A stretch of 64,000 bases of DNA from Marinirhabdus gelatinilytica. Its GTDB lineage: Bacteria > Bacteroidota > Bacteroidia > Flavobacteriales > Flavobacteriaceae. Under the pieces are notes generated by a model. The model was not told where the DNA came from and made no database searches. It was given only the letters and a program-made list of their open reading frames with translations. The stretch lies in assembly GCF_003353425.1 (NCBI RefSeq), contig NZ_QRAO01000003.1, forward strand, positions 235,088 to 299,087. The letters run 5' to 3'. The translations under genes were made by a program, and so were the position numbers. Below are positions 35,598-43,948 of the stretch, in pieces. How positions within the stretch are numbered: the stretch's first letter is position 1; each line of letters starts with the position of its first letter.

Positions 35598-37001
35598 ATG
35601 GGTAATAGACTATTACTACTTTTCATTAGTGTTCTTGTAGCATCATGTAACAACGGTGATAACAGAAAAAGTGACGAAACGTACCTTGGCGGTGAAATTG
35701 TGAACCCAAGGATGCGAACAGTCATTATCTATAAGGACGATACTGTCCTGGATACCGTTACACTTGCTGAGGACAATACCTTCTTGTACAAATTTGAAAA
35801 TGCCGAAGAAGGGCTCTACACCTTCCATCACAACGAGCTGCAATGGTTTTACCTAACGCCCAGCGATAGTCTTATGCTTCGGTTGAATACATTGGAGTTT
35901 GATGAATCGCTACACTTTTCAGGAACTGGGGACAAGGAAAATAATTTTCTGATAAATATCTTTCTTGATAATGAAGAAGATTCCAAGACCCTATCCAACT
36001 TTTTTATGCTACCTCCTGATGAGTTTCAGCAAAAATTGGATTCAATTTCTAGCTTGAACCAGACAAAATTGAAAAAGTTCATTGCAATGCACAAACCCAA
36101 CAAACAATTCAGGGAGGTCGCAGAGAGAATCTTGAGCTACAATAAATATATAAAAAAGGAATTTTACACCTCGGTTCTGCACAAAAGTAAAGACCGTGTC
36201 TCTGAAACCGTTTTTCCAAAAGATTTTTACAACTACCGAGAGCATATAGACCTGGATGGCACCCAACTACAGGACCACTACTCGCGAATAAGGTTTCTGG
36301 ATGCCTATTTCAGCAATTTAGTGTATAGCAGTTCTCAGGATTCTGAAGTTATGGACAATAGGAGCTATACCCATATTTATAATAAAATTGAGATGATGGA
36401 CAGTCTACTTTCCAACGAGTTCATCAAAGAAAGACTGGTAAAAAGAAACACGAGGCGTTATTTGCTTTCGGCAAAGGAGGTTACCAACGAGGAAAAAATG
36501 GTTGCGCTCGCCAAGAATGTCTTAAAAAGCCCTGAGAATATTGCACAAATTGAAGCCCTTGCCCAAGCGACCATGAAGCTAACGCCAGGCCAAAATGTCC
36601 CCAACGTTGCCCTGGTAAATACCGAAAATGAAACTGTTGAATTACCGGAAATCATAGACAAAAAGTCTGTATTATATTTTTGGTCACTAGAGTCTGTAAA
36701 GCACTACAAGGACATACATTCCAAGGCTGCGGAGTTATCCTCAAAATTTCCAGAGTACCGTTTTATCGGTATAAATACCGATACACATTATAAAAAGTGG
36801 CTCAAGACCGTGAAAGGCTCTGGATATTCTCTGGACAATGAGTTCCAGATAAACGATATACAAAAGGCGGAGACCAGCTTAGTGCTCAATTCGCACTTTA
36901 AAGCAGTTATTGTAGATGAGCAAGGGATAATTCTTGAGAGCAATACAAATCTCTTCAGGACCGAAATTGAGGAGCAATTGCTCGCCTACCTTAACCAATA
37001 G
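35598..37001 (+). CDS. Thioredoxin-fold lipoprotein without catalytic cysteines
   Basis: 467 residues, lipoprotein signal ending VLVASC (Cys17). The first 300 residues form an N-terminal domain as in Bacteroidetes TlpA/DUF4369-type proteins (GEIVNPRMRTVIIYKDDTVLDTVTL, FYLTPSDSLMLRLN). Residues 325-467 follow the TlpA plan (PGQNVPNVALVNTENETVELPEI, SVLYFWSLESVKHYKD, FPEYRFIGINTD, SLVLNSHFKAVIVDEQG), but the CxxC position is SLESV and the only cysteines are in the lipobox region. It cannot do thiol exchange and probably binds peptides or acts structurally. A -7 box TATTTTTG lies at 35569. Confidence 0.8.
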   Translation: MGNRLLLLFISVLVASCNNGDNRKSDETYLGGEIVNPRMRTVIIYKDDTVLDTVTLAEDNTFLYKFENAEEGLYTFHHNELQWFYLTPSDSLMLRLNTLEFDESLHFSGTGDKENNFLINIFLDNEEDSKTLSNFFMLPPDEFQQKLDSISSLNQTKLKKFIAMHKPNKQFREVAERILSYNKYIKKEFYTSVLHKSKDRVSETVFPKDFYNYREHIDLDGTQLQDHYSRIRFLDAYFSNLVYSSSQDSEVMDNRSYTHIYNKIEMMDSLLSNEFIKERLVKRNTRRYLLSAKEVTNEEKMVALAKNVLKSPENIAQIEALAQATMKLTPGQNVPNVALVNTENETVELPEIIDKKSVLYFWSLESVKHYKDIHSKAAELSSKFPEYRFIGINTDTHYKKWLKTVKGSGYSLDNEFQINDIQKAETSLVLNSHFKAVIVDEQGIILESNTNLFRTEIEEQLLAYLNQ

Positions 37002-37004
37002 CCA

Positions 37005-38729
37005 CTACTCTACTATTATTTTTTCTGAAAGTTTTGTTTCACCATTTTCAATGCTCACCATATATATGCCGTTACTGAGATGACCTACTTCAAGTTGGGT
37101 CAAAACTGAAGCATTCTTTTCTTGAAACATGGTTCTACCCGTTATATCCCGAAGAGTAATCATGCTTCCCGCAAGCACTTCAGGAAATGTTATGGTAACG
37201 GTCTCTGAAGCAGGGTTAGGAAAAATATGTATTTCTTCATTTGAAAATTCTTGGGTCCCCAATATGTTTTCGCCTTCAATATAGGTATGGTGAGTGTTAA
37301 TGGCTGGGTTTTCAATATAATCTACGATCCCGCTCAACCAGTGTATTTTCACATAGTCTACGCTAGTTGCAGCACCAATCCCGAAGAATTCATACGAAGA
37401 GTTTTGTCCCAAATATCCTTCGCCAAGCATCGTGTACTGGTATTGTTTTTGGCCGTTTACCGAAATTTCTATGGTACTTCCTATTCCCTGTCTGTTACTT
37501 TCCGTGCCTTGCAGTTTTACCTTTAGCCAATTGTGGTTCTGGGTATTGGTGTTTTCCCAAACATAAATGGCATCGGGTTCGTAATTAAGGACCGTAATAT
37601 CCGGTAGTCCATCATTATTTATATCGCCTATGGCATTTCCGAAGCTTTGTGCCGTATCGTCATCAAAGCCTGCGTTTGTGGGAATAGTATACATTCCCGA
37701 CCCTGCGTTTTCATAAAAAGCTGAGGGCAACAGCCCCGCGTCACCATCCAACTGCCCGCTTACGTACAAGTCTAGATCTGTATCATTATCAGCATCCAAA
37801 AACACGGCTCCCCAACCAACCGACTCGAATAAAGTTCCGTTGCTTGCGGCAATATCGGTAAAAGTACCATCGCCATTGTTCTTGTAAAAAACATTCCCCT
37901 CAATAGTGTTGGTAACGTAGATATCCTGAAAACCATCATGGTCATAATCCCCAATAGTAGTGCTCATGGCATTTATGGAAACGTTGGTGCCTGTTACAGC
38001 TCCTACTTCGGTGAAGGTACCATCTCCATTGTTTTTATAGAGCAGGTTTTCTGGATCTCTATCGTTGGCGATGTAAATGTCTTGCCAGCCGTCATTATTA
38101 TAATCAAAAAAGGCCGCACAGAATGAAAAGTAATTTAGGTCCGGAATTCCCGTGGTAGCGTTTACATTGGTGAAGGTACCATCGCCATTGTTCTTGTAGA
38201 GAATATTTGGCATTTCTGCGTTATCATAATGACGCGAGTTGATGAAAAGATCTAAAAAACCATCCTTGTTGTAGTCTCCCCAAGAAGCGCCAAAGGTCCT
38301 GTGATCCGTCGTGACAAGTCCTGCACTAGTGGTTATATCCGTAAACTGGAGCGAACCGTCATTTTCATATAGTTTGTTACCCTCTATGTTACTGGTTACG
38401 AATAGGTCGTAATCTGCATCGTTATCAAAATCTACCCACTGTACCGTTTTTGTTTCGTATAGGGCATCGTTTATATTGAAGGTTTCCTCAAAGAAAATCC
38501 CTCCATTATTTTTAAAGAAACGTACGGGTTGCCCCTCTTCCGAGGAAACCGTGATGTCGTCCCAACCGTCACTATTGTAGTCGAAAAAAGAAATACCTCC
38601 TCCCAAGAAACCATCGCCATAGCTCATAGTGCCGCATCCCAGGTTTGAAGCCTGTTCCAAAAAATTTATTTGACTTAATAAGGTAGTGGAAGCCACTAGC
38701 GAGAATAACAGGAGGAAAGACTTTTTCAT
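37005..38729 (-). CDS. FG-GAP/VCBS repeat protein with ASPIC/UnbV domain and T9SS sorting signal
   Basis: 574 residues, signal peptide MKKSFLLLFSLVASTTLLSQ. About eight FG-GAP-like repeats (DYNSDGWDDITV, DFDNDADYDLFV, DYNKDGFLDLFI, DYNNDGWQDIYI, DYDHDGFQDIYV, DADNDTDLDLYV, DINNDGLPDITV), each a calcium-binding DxDxDG loop, making a beta-propeller with NNGDGTF links. Then an ASPIC/UnbV domain (NHNWLKVKLQGTESNRQGIGSTIEI). Residues about 500-574 are a type A T9SS C-terminal sorting domain (HIFPNPASETVTITFP ... LSNGIYMVSIENGETKLSEKIIVE). It should be exported by the type IX system to the cell surface, fit for adhesion or polymer binding. Confidence 0.93.
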   Translation of the reverse strand: MKKSFLLLFSLVASTTLLSQINFLEQASNLGCGTMSYGDGFLGGGISFFDYNSDGWDDITVSSEEGQPVRFFKNNGGIFFEETFNINDALYETKTVQWVDFDNDADYDLFVTSNIEGNKLYENDGSLQFTDITTSAGLVTTDHRTFGASWGDYNKDGFLDLFINSRHYDNAEMPNILYKNNGDGTFTNVNATTGIPDLNYFSFCAAFFDYNNDGWQDIYIANDRDPENLLYKNNGDGTFTEVGAVTGTNVSINAMSTTIGDYDHDGFQDIYVTNTIEGNVFYKNNGDGTFTDIAASNGTLFESVGWGAVFLDADNDTDLDLYVSGQLDGDAGLLPSAFYENAGSGMYTIPTNAGFDDDTAQSFGNAIGDINNDGLPDITVLNYEPDAIYVWENTNTQNHNWLKVKLQGTESNRQGIGSTIEISVNGQKQYQYTMLGEGYLGQNSSYEFFGIGAATSVDYVKIHWLSGIVDYIENPAINTHHTYIEGENILGTQEFSNEEIHIFPNPASETVTITFPEVLAGSMITLRDITGRTMFQEKNASVLTQLEVGHLSNGIYMVSIENGETKLSEKIIVE

Positions 38730-38798
38730 AATAGCATTGTTGTTAAAACAATGTTAAATATACGATTTAATCTGAATTCTGAAATTATTGCCGAAAGT

Positions 38799-39317
38799 TT
38801 AAGCTTTTGAAGTTGAGAACAATAATAGTTTTTCTGTTTCCCCGGGGAAGACATACGTATCAATACACTGCAGACCCAACTTTTTCAATAAACCAATGGA
38901 TGCAGTATTTTCTTTCACCGTAAAAGCATAAATGGTATCTATCTTCAGGACAGTCTTAGAATGATGTAGTACCTTAAAAGCAGCTTCAAAACCAAAGCCT
39001 TTTCCTGTAAAATCTGGTAAAAAAGCAAAGCCAATATCTGGATACTCCAGATTGTCCCTCTTATAGATACCACAGGTTCCTATGGGCAATTGTGTAGCTT
39101 TTTCTATCACCAGATACGACCCATACCCATTTGTAGTATAGCTGGGAATATACTTTTTAGTAATTTGTTTTTCGGCGTCGGCTACGGTTTGTATGTTTCG
39201 GTTACCGATATACCGAAGCCATCCCTCACTGTTGAAGAGTTCAAAAAAGAAAGGAGCGTCTGTCACTTCAATTTTTCGAAGTACTAGACGCTCGGTTTTA
39301 AGAGGTTGAATATTCAA
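38799..39317 (-). CDS. GNAT N-acetyltransferase, RimJ/RimL type
   Basis: 172 residues: LKTERLVLRKIEVTDAPFFFELFNSEGWLRYIGNR (family N-terminus), PIGTCGIYKRDNLEYPDIGFAFLPDFTGKGFGFEAAFKVLHHS with the acetyl-CoA loop FTGKGFGFEA (variant of Q/R-x-x-G-x-G/A), then VKENTASIGLLKKLGLQ. Acetylates an amine of an unknown substrate, possibly a protein N-terminus or small molecule. It is four bases from glyA on the same strand, so probably in its operon. Confidence 0.88.
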   Translation of the reverse strand: MNIQPLKTERLVLRKIEVTDAPFFFELFNSEGWLRYIGNRNIQTVADAEKQITKKYIPSYTTNGYGSYLVIEKATQLPIGTCGIYKRDNLEYPDIGFAFLPDFTGKGFGFEAAFKVLHHSKTVLKIDTIYAFTVKENTASIGLLKKLGLQCIDTYVFPGETEKLLLFSTSKA

Positions 39318-39321
39318 ATAC

Positions 39322-40596
39322 TTAAGCTTTGAACAAAGGCAATCCCGCCATCATCCCATTTACTTTTCTGGCAACCTTTTCCAGCGTAGCTTCATCCTCA
39401 AAATTGCTGATCGCTTCGTCTATCAAATCTACTATTTGCTGCATATCAGTTTCTTTCAGTCCGCGGGTGGTCACTGCTGCAGTCCCTATGCGTATTCCGC
39501 TGGTCACAAATGGCGACTTATCATCAAAAGGCACCATATTTTTGTTTACGGTAATTTCGGCTTTGCCCAGGGCTTCCTCGGCTTGTTTGCCGGTTATGTT
39601 TTTGTTCCTTAGATCAATGAGCATCATGTGGTTATCGGTTCCGCCGCTAATTATTTTATACTCTTTTGCCACAAACGCATTGGCCATTACGGCTGCATTT
39701 TTCTTTACTTGTACCATATAGTGCAAGAACTCATCGGCCAATGCTTCGCCAAAGGCTATTGCTTTAGCCGCAATGATATGCTCCAAAGGTCCGCCTTGGT
39801 TCCCAGGAAATATGCCACTGTCCAAAAGCGAGGACATGTTGCGCAGGTTTCCATTTTTCAGTTTAATACCAAAGGGGTTCTCAAAGTCCTTCCCCATCAA
39901 GATCATTCCGCCTCGAGGGCCACGCAAGGTTTTGTGCGTGGTGGTGGTAACCACGTGACAATGTGGGATGGGATCGCTTATAATTCCTTTGGCTATGAGG
40001 CCGGCGGGATGGGCAATATCGGCCATTAAGATGGCTCCTACCTCGTTGGCAATCTCACGGAATGCTTTATAATCTATCTCCCGCGAATACGCCGAAGCCC
40101 CAGCAATAATCATTTTGGGTTGTTCCTTTTTAGCTGTTTCACGAACGTGATCCATATCTATAAAGCCCGTTTCGGCATCAACTCCATAAAAGACAGGGTT
40201 GTACAACCTACCACTAAAATTTACGGGAGAACCGTGCGTTAGGTGCCCCCCGTGTGCCAGATCGAAGCCCAAAAACGTGTCCCCAGGTTTTAGGCAGGCT
40301 GCAAAAACCGCCGTGTTTGCCTGAGAGCCACTGTGGGGCTGCACGTTTACATATTCGGCACCAAAAAGGGTCTTGGCGCGGTCTATGGCCAATTGCTCTA
40401 CTTGGTCCACTACCTCACAACCTCCGTAATAACGTTTTCCGGGATAGCCTTCTGCGTACTTATTGGTTAGGACAGAGCCTGCTGCTTCCATCACTTGTTC
40501 GCTAACAAAATTTTCGGAAGCGATCAATTCCAGCCCGTTCAGTTGGCGTTGCTTCTCTGCTTCAATAAGATCGAATATCTGTTGGTCTCGTTGCAT
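39322..40596 (-). CDS. glyA: Serine hydroxymethyltransferase
   Basis: Interconverts serine and glycine with tetrahydrofolate. 424 residues, the normal length. Marks: [63 protein letters not shown], and the PLP lysine in [16 protein letters not shown] (about K223). The C-terminus [15 protein letters not shown] is also canonical. Cytoplasmic one-carbon metabolism. Confidence 0.97.
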   Translation of the reverse strand: MQRDQQIFDLIEAEKQRQLNGLELIASENFVSEQVMEAAGSVLTNKYAEGYPGKRYYGGCEVVDQVEQLAIDRAKTLFGAEYVNVQPHSGSQANTAVFAACLKPGDTFLGFDLAHGGHLTHGSPVNFSGRLYNPVFYGVDAETGFIDMDHVRETAKKEQPKMIIAGASAYSREIDYKAFREIANEVGAILMADIAHPAGLIAKGIISDPIPHCHVVTTTTHKTLRGPRGGMILMGKDFENPFGIKLKNGNLRNMSSLLDSGIFPGNQGGPLEHIIAAKAIAFGEALADEFLHYMVQVKKNAAVMANAFVAKEYKIISGGTDNHMMLIDLRNKNITGKQAEEALGKAEITVNKNMVPFDDKSPFVTSGIRIGTAAVTTRGLKETDMQQIVDLIDEAISNFEDEATLEKVARKVNGMMAGLPLFKA

Positions 40597-40633
40597 AAAT
40601 AAATTTTAGTAATGACTGATTTATGATAAAAAA

Positions 40634-40657
40634 TTTCAGTAAAAAATAATACTGAAA
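40634..40657. promoter_or_regulatory. Inverted repeat between glyA and fahA
   Basis: TTTCAGTA (40634-40641) and TACTGAAA (40650-40657), eight-base perfect arms separated by an A/T-rich spacer, in the divergent promoter region. Plausible dimeric-repressor site; no T run, so not a terminator. Confidence 0.35.
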
Positions 40658-40806
40658 TAGGGTATGCCGATTGAATTTTCAGCACTTCCGTTAAGGAAAA
40701 CTTAAAAAACCGAATCGAAGTACCAAAAATACAAAATGCTTGTGGTTAGTTGTCCAGAAATTATATATTTGATTCAACAAAATTGCTAACAAATAAAATT
40801 CTCAAC

Positions 40807-42084
40807 ATGCCTTTAACCGCTAACGACCCAAAAAGAAAATCTTGGTTGCACGTACCCAAAAACAGCGACTTCCCCATACAGAATATCCCCTTTGGTGTAT
40901 TCTTGACACGTGACGATATTATTACCATAGGAACCCGTATTGGTGAGACCGCCATAGATCTGGGCGCACTGCACCAGTTGGGCTACTTTAAAGGAATTGA
41001 CCTAACCGACGATATATTTTTACAGGACACGCTGAACGATTTTATAGCCGATGGAAGAAAAACATGGCGCTTGGTTCGAAACCGAATTAGCGACCTGTTC
41101 CTGGACGGTAACGATGAGCTGAGAAAAAACAAGGATCACTGCAAGGAAGTGTTGTTCCGTTTGGACGAAATTGAAATGCAGCTGCCTGTGGACGTGGGCG
41201 ATTATACCGATTTTTACGCCAGCAAAGAACACGCAACCAATGTGGGGTCACTCTTCCGCGATCCAGAGAATGCGCTTTTGCCCAACTGGCTGCACATCCC
41301 AATAGGGTACCACGGGAGAAGCTCCTCAATTGTGCCCTCGGGCACCCCAATTCGCCGTCCTATTGGCCAGACCAAACCGCGAGACGATGGCAAACCAGGC
41401 TTCGGTCCCTCAAAGTTGTTGGATTTTGAACTGGAAATGGCCTTTATCACCACAGCTACCAACGACCTTGGCAAGCGCGTAAAGATAGAGGATGCCGAAG
41501 AAAACATTTTTGGCCTTGTACTCTTTAACGATTGGAGTGCACGTGATATACAGGCTTGGGAATATGTCCCCCTTGGACCATTCTTAGGAAAAAGCTTTGC
41601 TTCTACTATTTCACCATGGATCGTTACCTTGGATGCCTTGGAGCCTTTTAGGGTAGATGGTCCCAAACAAGAGCCAACCCCACTTCCCTATTTGCGACAA
41701 AAAGGGAAAAAGAACTTCGATATACACCTGCAAGCCGCCATACAGCCCAAGGGCAGTAAAGAGACCGTCGTGGCCAACTCCAACTTTAAATATATGTACT
41801 GGTCCATGGCACAGCAACTCACCCACCACACTGTAAATGGTTGTAACGTACGCAGTGGTGATATGATGGGTAGCGGAACTATCTCCGGCCCTACCGAAGA
41901 TAGCTACGGCTCTATGCTGGAACTTTCCTGGAAAGGGACAAAACCTCTACAATTAAATGACGGTAGCGAGCGTAAATTTATTAATGATGGTGATACCGTT
42001 ATTATGCGTGGTTACTGCGAAAAGGATGGACTTAGACTTGGTTTTGGAGAGTGTTCGGGAAAGGTACTTCCGGCCAAGGAATAG
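40807..42084 (+). CDS. fahA: Fumarylacetoacetase
   Basis: Last step of tyrosine/phenylalanine catabolism: fumarylacetoacetate to fumarate and acetoacetate. 425 residues from the ATG at 40807 (MPLTANDPKRKSWLHVP), which gives the standard N-terminal domain; an earlier in-frame Met (40750) would add a non-conserved 19 residues. Marks: DYTDFYASKEHATNVG (catalytic region with metal-ligand Asp), LPIGYHGRSSSIVPSGTPI (catalytic His and substrate Arg), LDFELEMAFI, LFNDWSARDIQAWEYVPLGPFLGKSF. No other tyrosine-degradation gene is adjacent. Confidence 0.95.
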   Translation: MPLTANDPKRKSWLHVPKNSDFPIQNIPFGVFLTRDDIITIGTRIGETAIDLGALHQLGYFKGIDLTDDIFLQDTLNDFIADGRKTWRLVRNRISDLFLDGNDELRKNKDHCKEVLFRLDEIEMQLPVDVGDYTDFYASKEHATNVGSLFRDPENALLPNWLHIPIGYHGRSSSIVPSGTPIRRPIGQTKPRDDGKPGFGPSKLLDFELEMAFITTATNDLGKRVKIEDAEENIFGLVLFNDWSARDIQAWEYVPLGPFLGKSFASTISPWIVTLDALEPFRVDGPKQEPTPLPYLRQKGKKNFDIHLQAAIQPKGSKETVVANSNFKYMYWSMAQQLTHHTVNGCNVRSGDMMGSGTISGPTEDSYGSMLELSWKGTKPLQLNDGSERKFINDGDTVIMRGYCEKDGLRLGFGECSGKVLPAKE

Positions 42085-42088
42085 TTTT

Positions 42089-42104
42089 TGGCATACCAAT
42101 TGTA
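42089..42104 (+). promoter_or_regulatory. Sigma-54-type promoter 4 (TGGCATA-N4-TTGTA)
   Basis: TGGCATA CCAA TTGTA has the -24 GG and -12 region (GT instead of GC) at canonical distance, four bases after the fahA stop and about 23 bases before the expected start of the lipoprotein leader. Weaker than the others. Confidence 0.4.
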
Positions 42105-42136
42105 ATTTTAACAATGGTAACCAATACTATTTCATT

Positions 42137-43321
42137 ATGAAAAAAGCACTACTCTTACTCGCTCTTGCAGTTGCTTTTGTAAGTTGTAATAGCGTAAAAC
42201 GAAACCAGAAATACCTTCTGAAAGGTAATTATGACCAAGCAATCGAGCTTGCCGTTAAAAAGATTTCCAACGATAGATATGATGAACAGATAAAAGAGCA
42301 CATCATACTACTGGAAGAAGCGTATGCCAAAGCTGTATCCCAAGATAACCGAAGGATTTCTGCATTGCAAGGAAATGCCACTCCGGAAGCACTGAGAGAG
42401 CTATACTATGTTTATAAAAGGTTGGACAATCGCCAAGAGGCCATTCGTCCTTTGTTGCCATTAAAGAATGTGGAGACAGGGTATAATGCCCATTTTCCAA
42501 TGGTAAACTACAACCAGCAACTTACCCAGGCCAAAGCAAATTTTGCAAATTCGCTATATACCGAAGCAAAAAATTTTATGGCCAGAAATACCATTATGGA
42601 CTTTCGTGAGGCACACAGTATCTTGAGTGAGCTGAAGCAGTTGCAATCCAACTATAAAGACATAGACCGGTTATTGGACGATGCACATTTTTACGGGACC
42701 GATTTTGTGTTGGTAACATTGAACAACCGAAGCAATATGATCATCCCAAGAAGGCTGGAGCGTGAACTGCTGGATTTCAACACCTACAATTTGGATGATT
42801 TTTGGACGGTGTACCACAATGAAAGACAGCGCGACATTCAATATAACTATGGAATTGTGCTGAACTTTAGGGAAATTGCCTTTTCGCCGGAACGAATTTC
42901 AGATAAAGAATTCCGAAGAAAGAAAGAAATCAAAACAGGCTGGAAGTATAAGCTGGACAGATACGGCAACAAAATTAAAGATGAAGATGGGAAATTTATT
43001 AAAATTGATGTTTTTGAAACGGTAACAGCCCGTGTTACGCACACCTTGCAAAGCAAGTCTATCTTGGTAGGCGGAGATGTAATTTACAGGGATTTGCAAA
43101 GTGGTCGAAACATAGATTCCCACCCGCTATCCACTGAATTTATCTTTGAGAATGTCTTTGGCAAATTCCGTGGTGACGAACGTGCCTTGACCAGGGAAGA
43201 TAAGCGATTGCTCAACAACGATTTTGTTCCCTTCCCAAACAATGCACAAATGTTATTGGATGCAGGAGAAGATATAAAAGGGAGGCTCAAGGAGATATTG
43301 AGCGATAATGAGCTGCGATAA
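42137..43321 (+). CDS. Helical-repeat lipoprotein of unknown function
   Basis: 394 residues. Start MKKALLLLALAVAFVSC at 42137 gives a clean lipoprotein signal (Cys17); an upstream open frame overlapping fahA is a shadow. Residues 20-200 look like TPR-type helical hairpins (YLLKGNYDQAIELAVKKISNDRYDEQIKEHIILLEEAYAKA, LYTEAKNFMARN). Residues 215-394 are a mixed domain (DFVLVTLNNRSNMIIPRRLERELLDF, YKLDRYGNKIKDEDGKFIKIDVFETVTARVTHTLQSKS). Conserved in Flavobacteriaceae, no function known. Its likely promoter is sigma-54-like. Confidence 0.78.
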   Translation: MKKALLLLALAVAFVSCNSVKRNQKYLLKGNYDQAIELAVKKISNDRYDEQIKEHIILLEEAYAKAVSQDNRRISALQGNATPEALRELYYVYKRLDNRQEAIRPLLPLKNVETGYNAHFPMVNYNQQLTQAKANFANSLYTEAKNFMARNTIMDFREAHSILSELKQLQSNYKDIDRLLDDAHFYGTDFVLVTLNNRSNMIIPRRLERELLDFNTYNLDDFWTVYHNERQRDIQYNYGIVLNFREIAFSPERISDKEFRRKKEIKTGWKYKLDRYGNKIKDEDGKFIKIDVFETVTARVTHTLQSKSILVGGDVIYRDLQSGRNIDSHPLSTEFIFENVFGKFRGDERALTREDKRLLNNDFVPFPNNAQMLLDAGEDIKGRLKEILSDNELR

Positions 43322-43326
43322 GTAAC

Positions 43327-43725
43327 TTAAGCTACAAATTGCTCCAAGTCCCCCGCCTGTATACTATGGTGCGAAGCGTGCGCTACAGTAGCGCCATTCT
43401 TCACAACAATTATTTGTGGACTTTCATGGATTACCTGGAAGCGTTGGGCCACTTCGTTAGAAACTGCTCTGTTCGCTTTTAGGTCTAGATAATAGAGCTT
43501 CATTTGGTCATCGGTAAGGGTGTACTCTTTTTCAAAATTCCGAAGTACCATCCTACTAATACCACAGCTGGTAGAGTGCTTAAAAATGGCAACAGGAGTA
43601 GTTTTGGACTGCTCCTCAATCTCGTCCACTTGTTGTATTTCAGAAAGTACATGCCATGGTACTTCAACAATTTCCTCTTTAGCAATATCTCTTTGTGTTT
43701 TCTTTAGTTTACCGAACAGTCCCAT
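43327..43725 (-). CDS. ytxJ: Bacillithiol system redox-active protein YtxJ (BrxC-like)
   Basis: 132 residues: IFKHSTSCGISRMVLRNFEKEY is the YtxJ signature with a single active-site Cys in TSCGIS, followed by a thioredoxin-like fold (MKLYYLDLKANRAVSNEVAQRFQVIHESPQIIVVKNGATVAHASHHSI). YtxJ/BrxC is a monothiol bacilliredoxin-type protein that removes bacillithiol from S-bacillithiolated proteins. Implies the host uses bacillithiol as its low-molecular-weight thiol. Confidence 0.88.
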   Translation of the reverse strand: MGLFGKLKKTQRDIAKEEIVEVPWHVLSEIQQVDEIEEQSKTTPVAIFKHSTSCGISRMVLRNFEKEYTLTDDQMKLYYLDLKANRAVSNEVAQRFQVIHESPQIIVVKNGATVAHASHHSIQAGDLEQFVA

Positions 43726-43796
43726 ACTATTTTACTTTTCAGCAAAAATACAACTTATCCTTCCAAGAGTTTCATAAAGAAATAATAACAAGCTCA

Positions 43797-43847
43797 GTAA
43801 CCGTCATAATGTCTGTTAAAATCAATGGTTTAACCGCCATTATGGCG
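43797..43847 (+). promoter_or_regulatory. Repeat and palindrome cluster upstream of clpB
   Basis: Two related units 34 bases apart, TAACCGTCATAATG (from 43797) and TAACCGCCATTATGG (from 43831); the second contains the palindrome CGCCAT-T-ATGGCG (43835-43847), and GTTAAA...TTTAAC lies between. A good candidate operator for a dimeric regulator of clpB, about 100 bases before the ATG. Confidence 0.45.
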
Positions 43848-43948
43848 TAAATTTATAGTGGTTCAGTATTTGAAATAGTGTGGCTGTACACAAGAAAATA
43901 CGCAACAACTAATAAGGAAATAAGTGGCAAAAGTCACAAAACAATACT

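Noticed and set aside
37600-38600. Recurrent DNA stretches (ccatcgccattgttcttgtaaa-type) that look like tandem repeats or a CRISPR
   Set aside because: They encode the repeated NNGDGTF blades of the FG-GAP protein at irregular spacing; not CRISPR-like. No CRISPR array was found in the window.
41957-42136. Upstream extension of the lipoprotein frame into fahA
   Set aside because: The lipoprotein signal starts at MKKALLLL (42137); the extension is the out-of-frame shadow of fahA.
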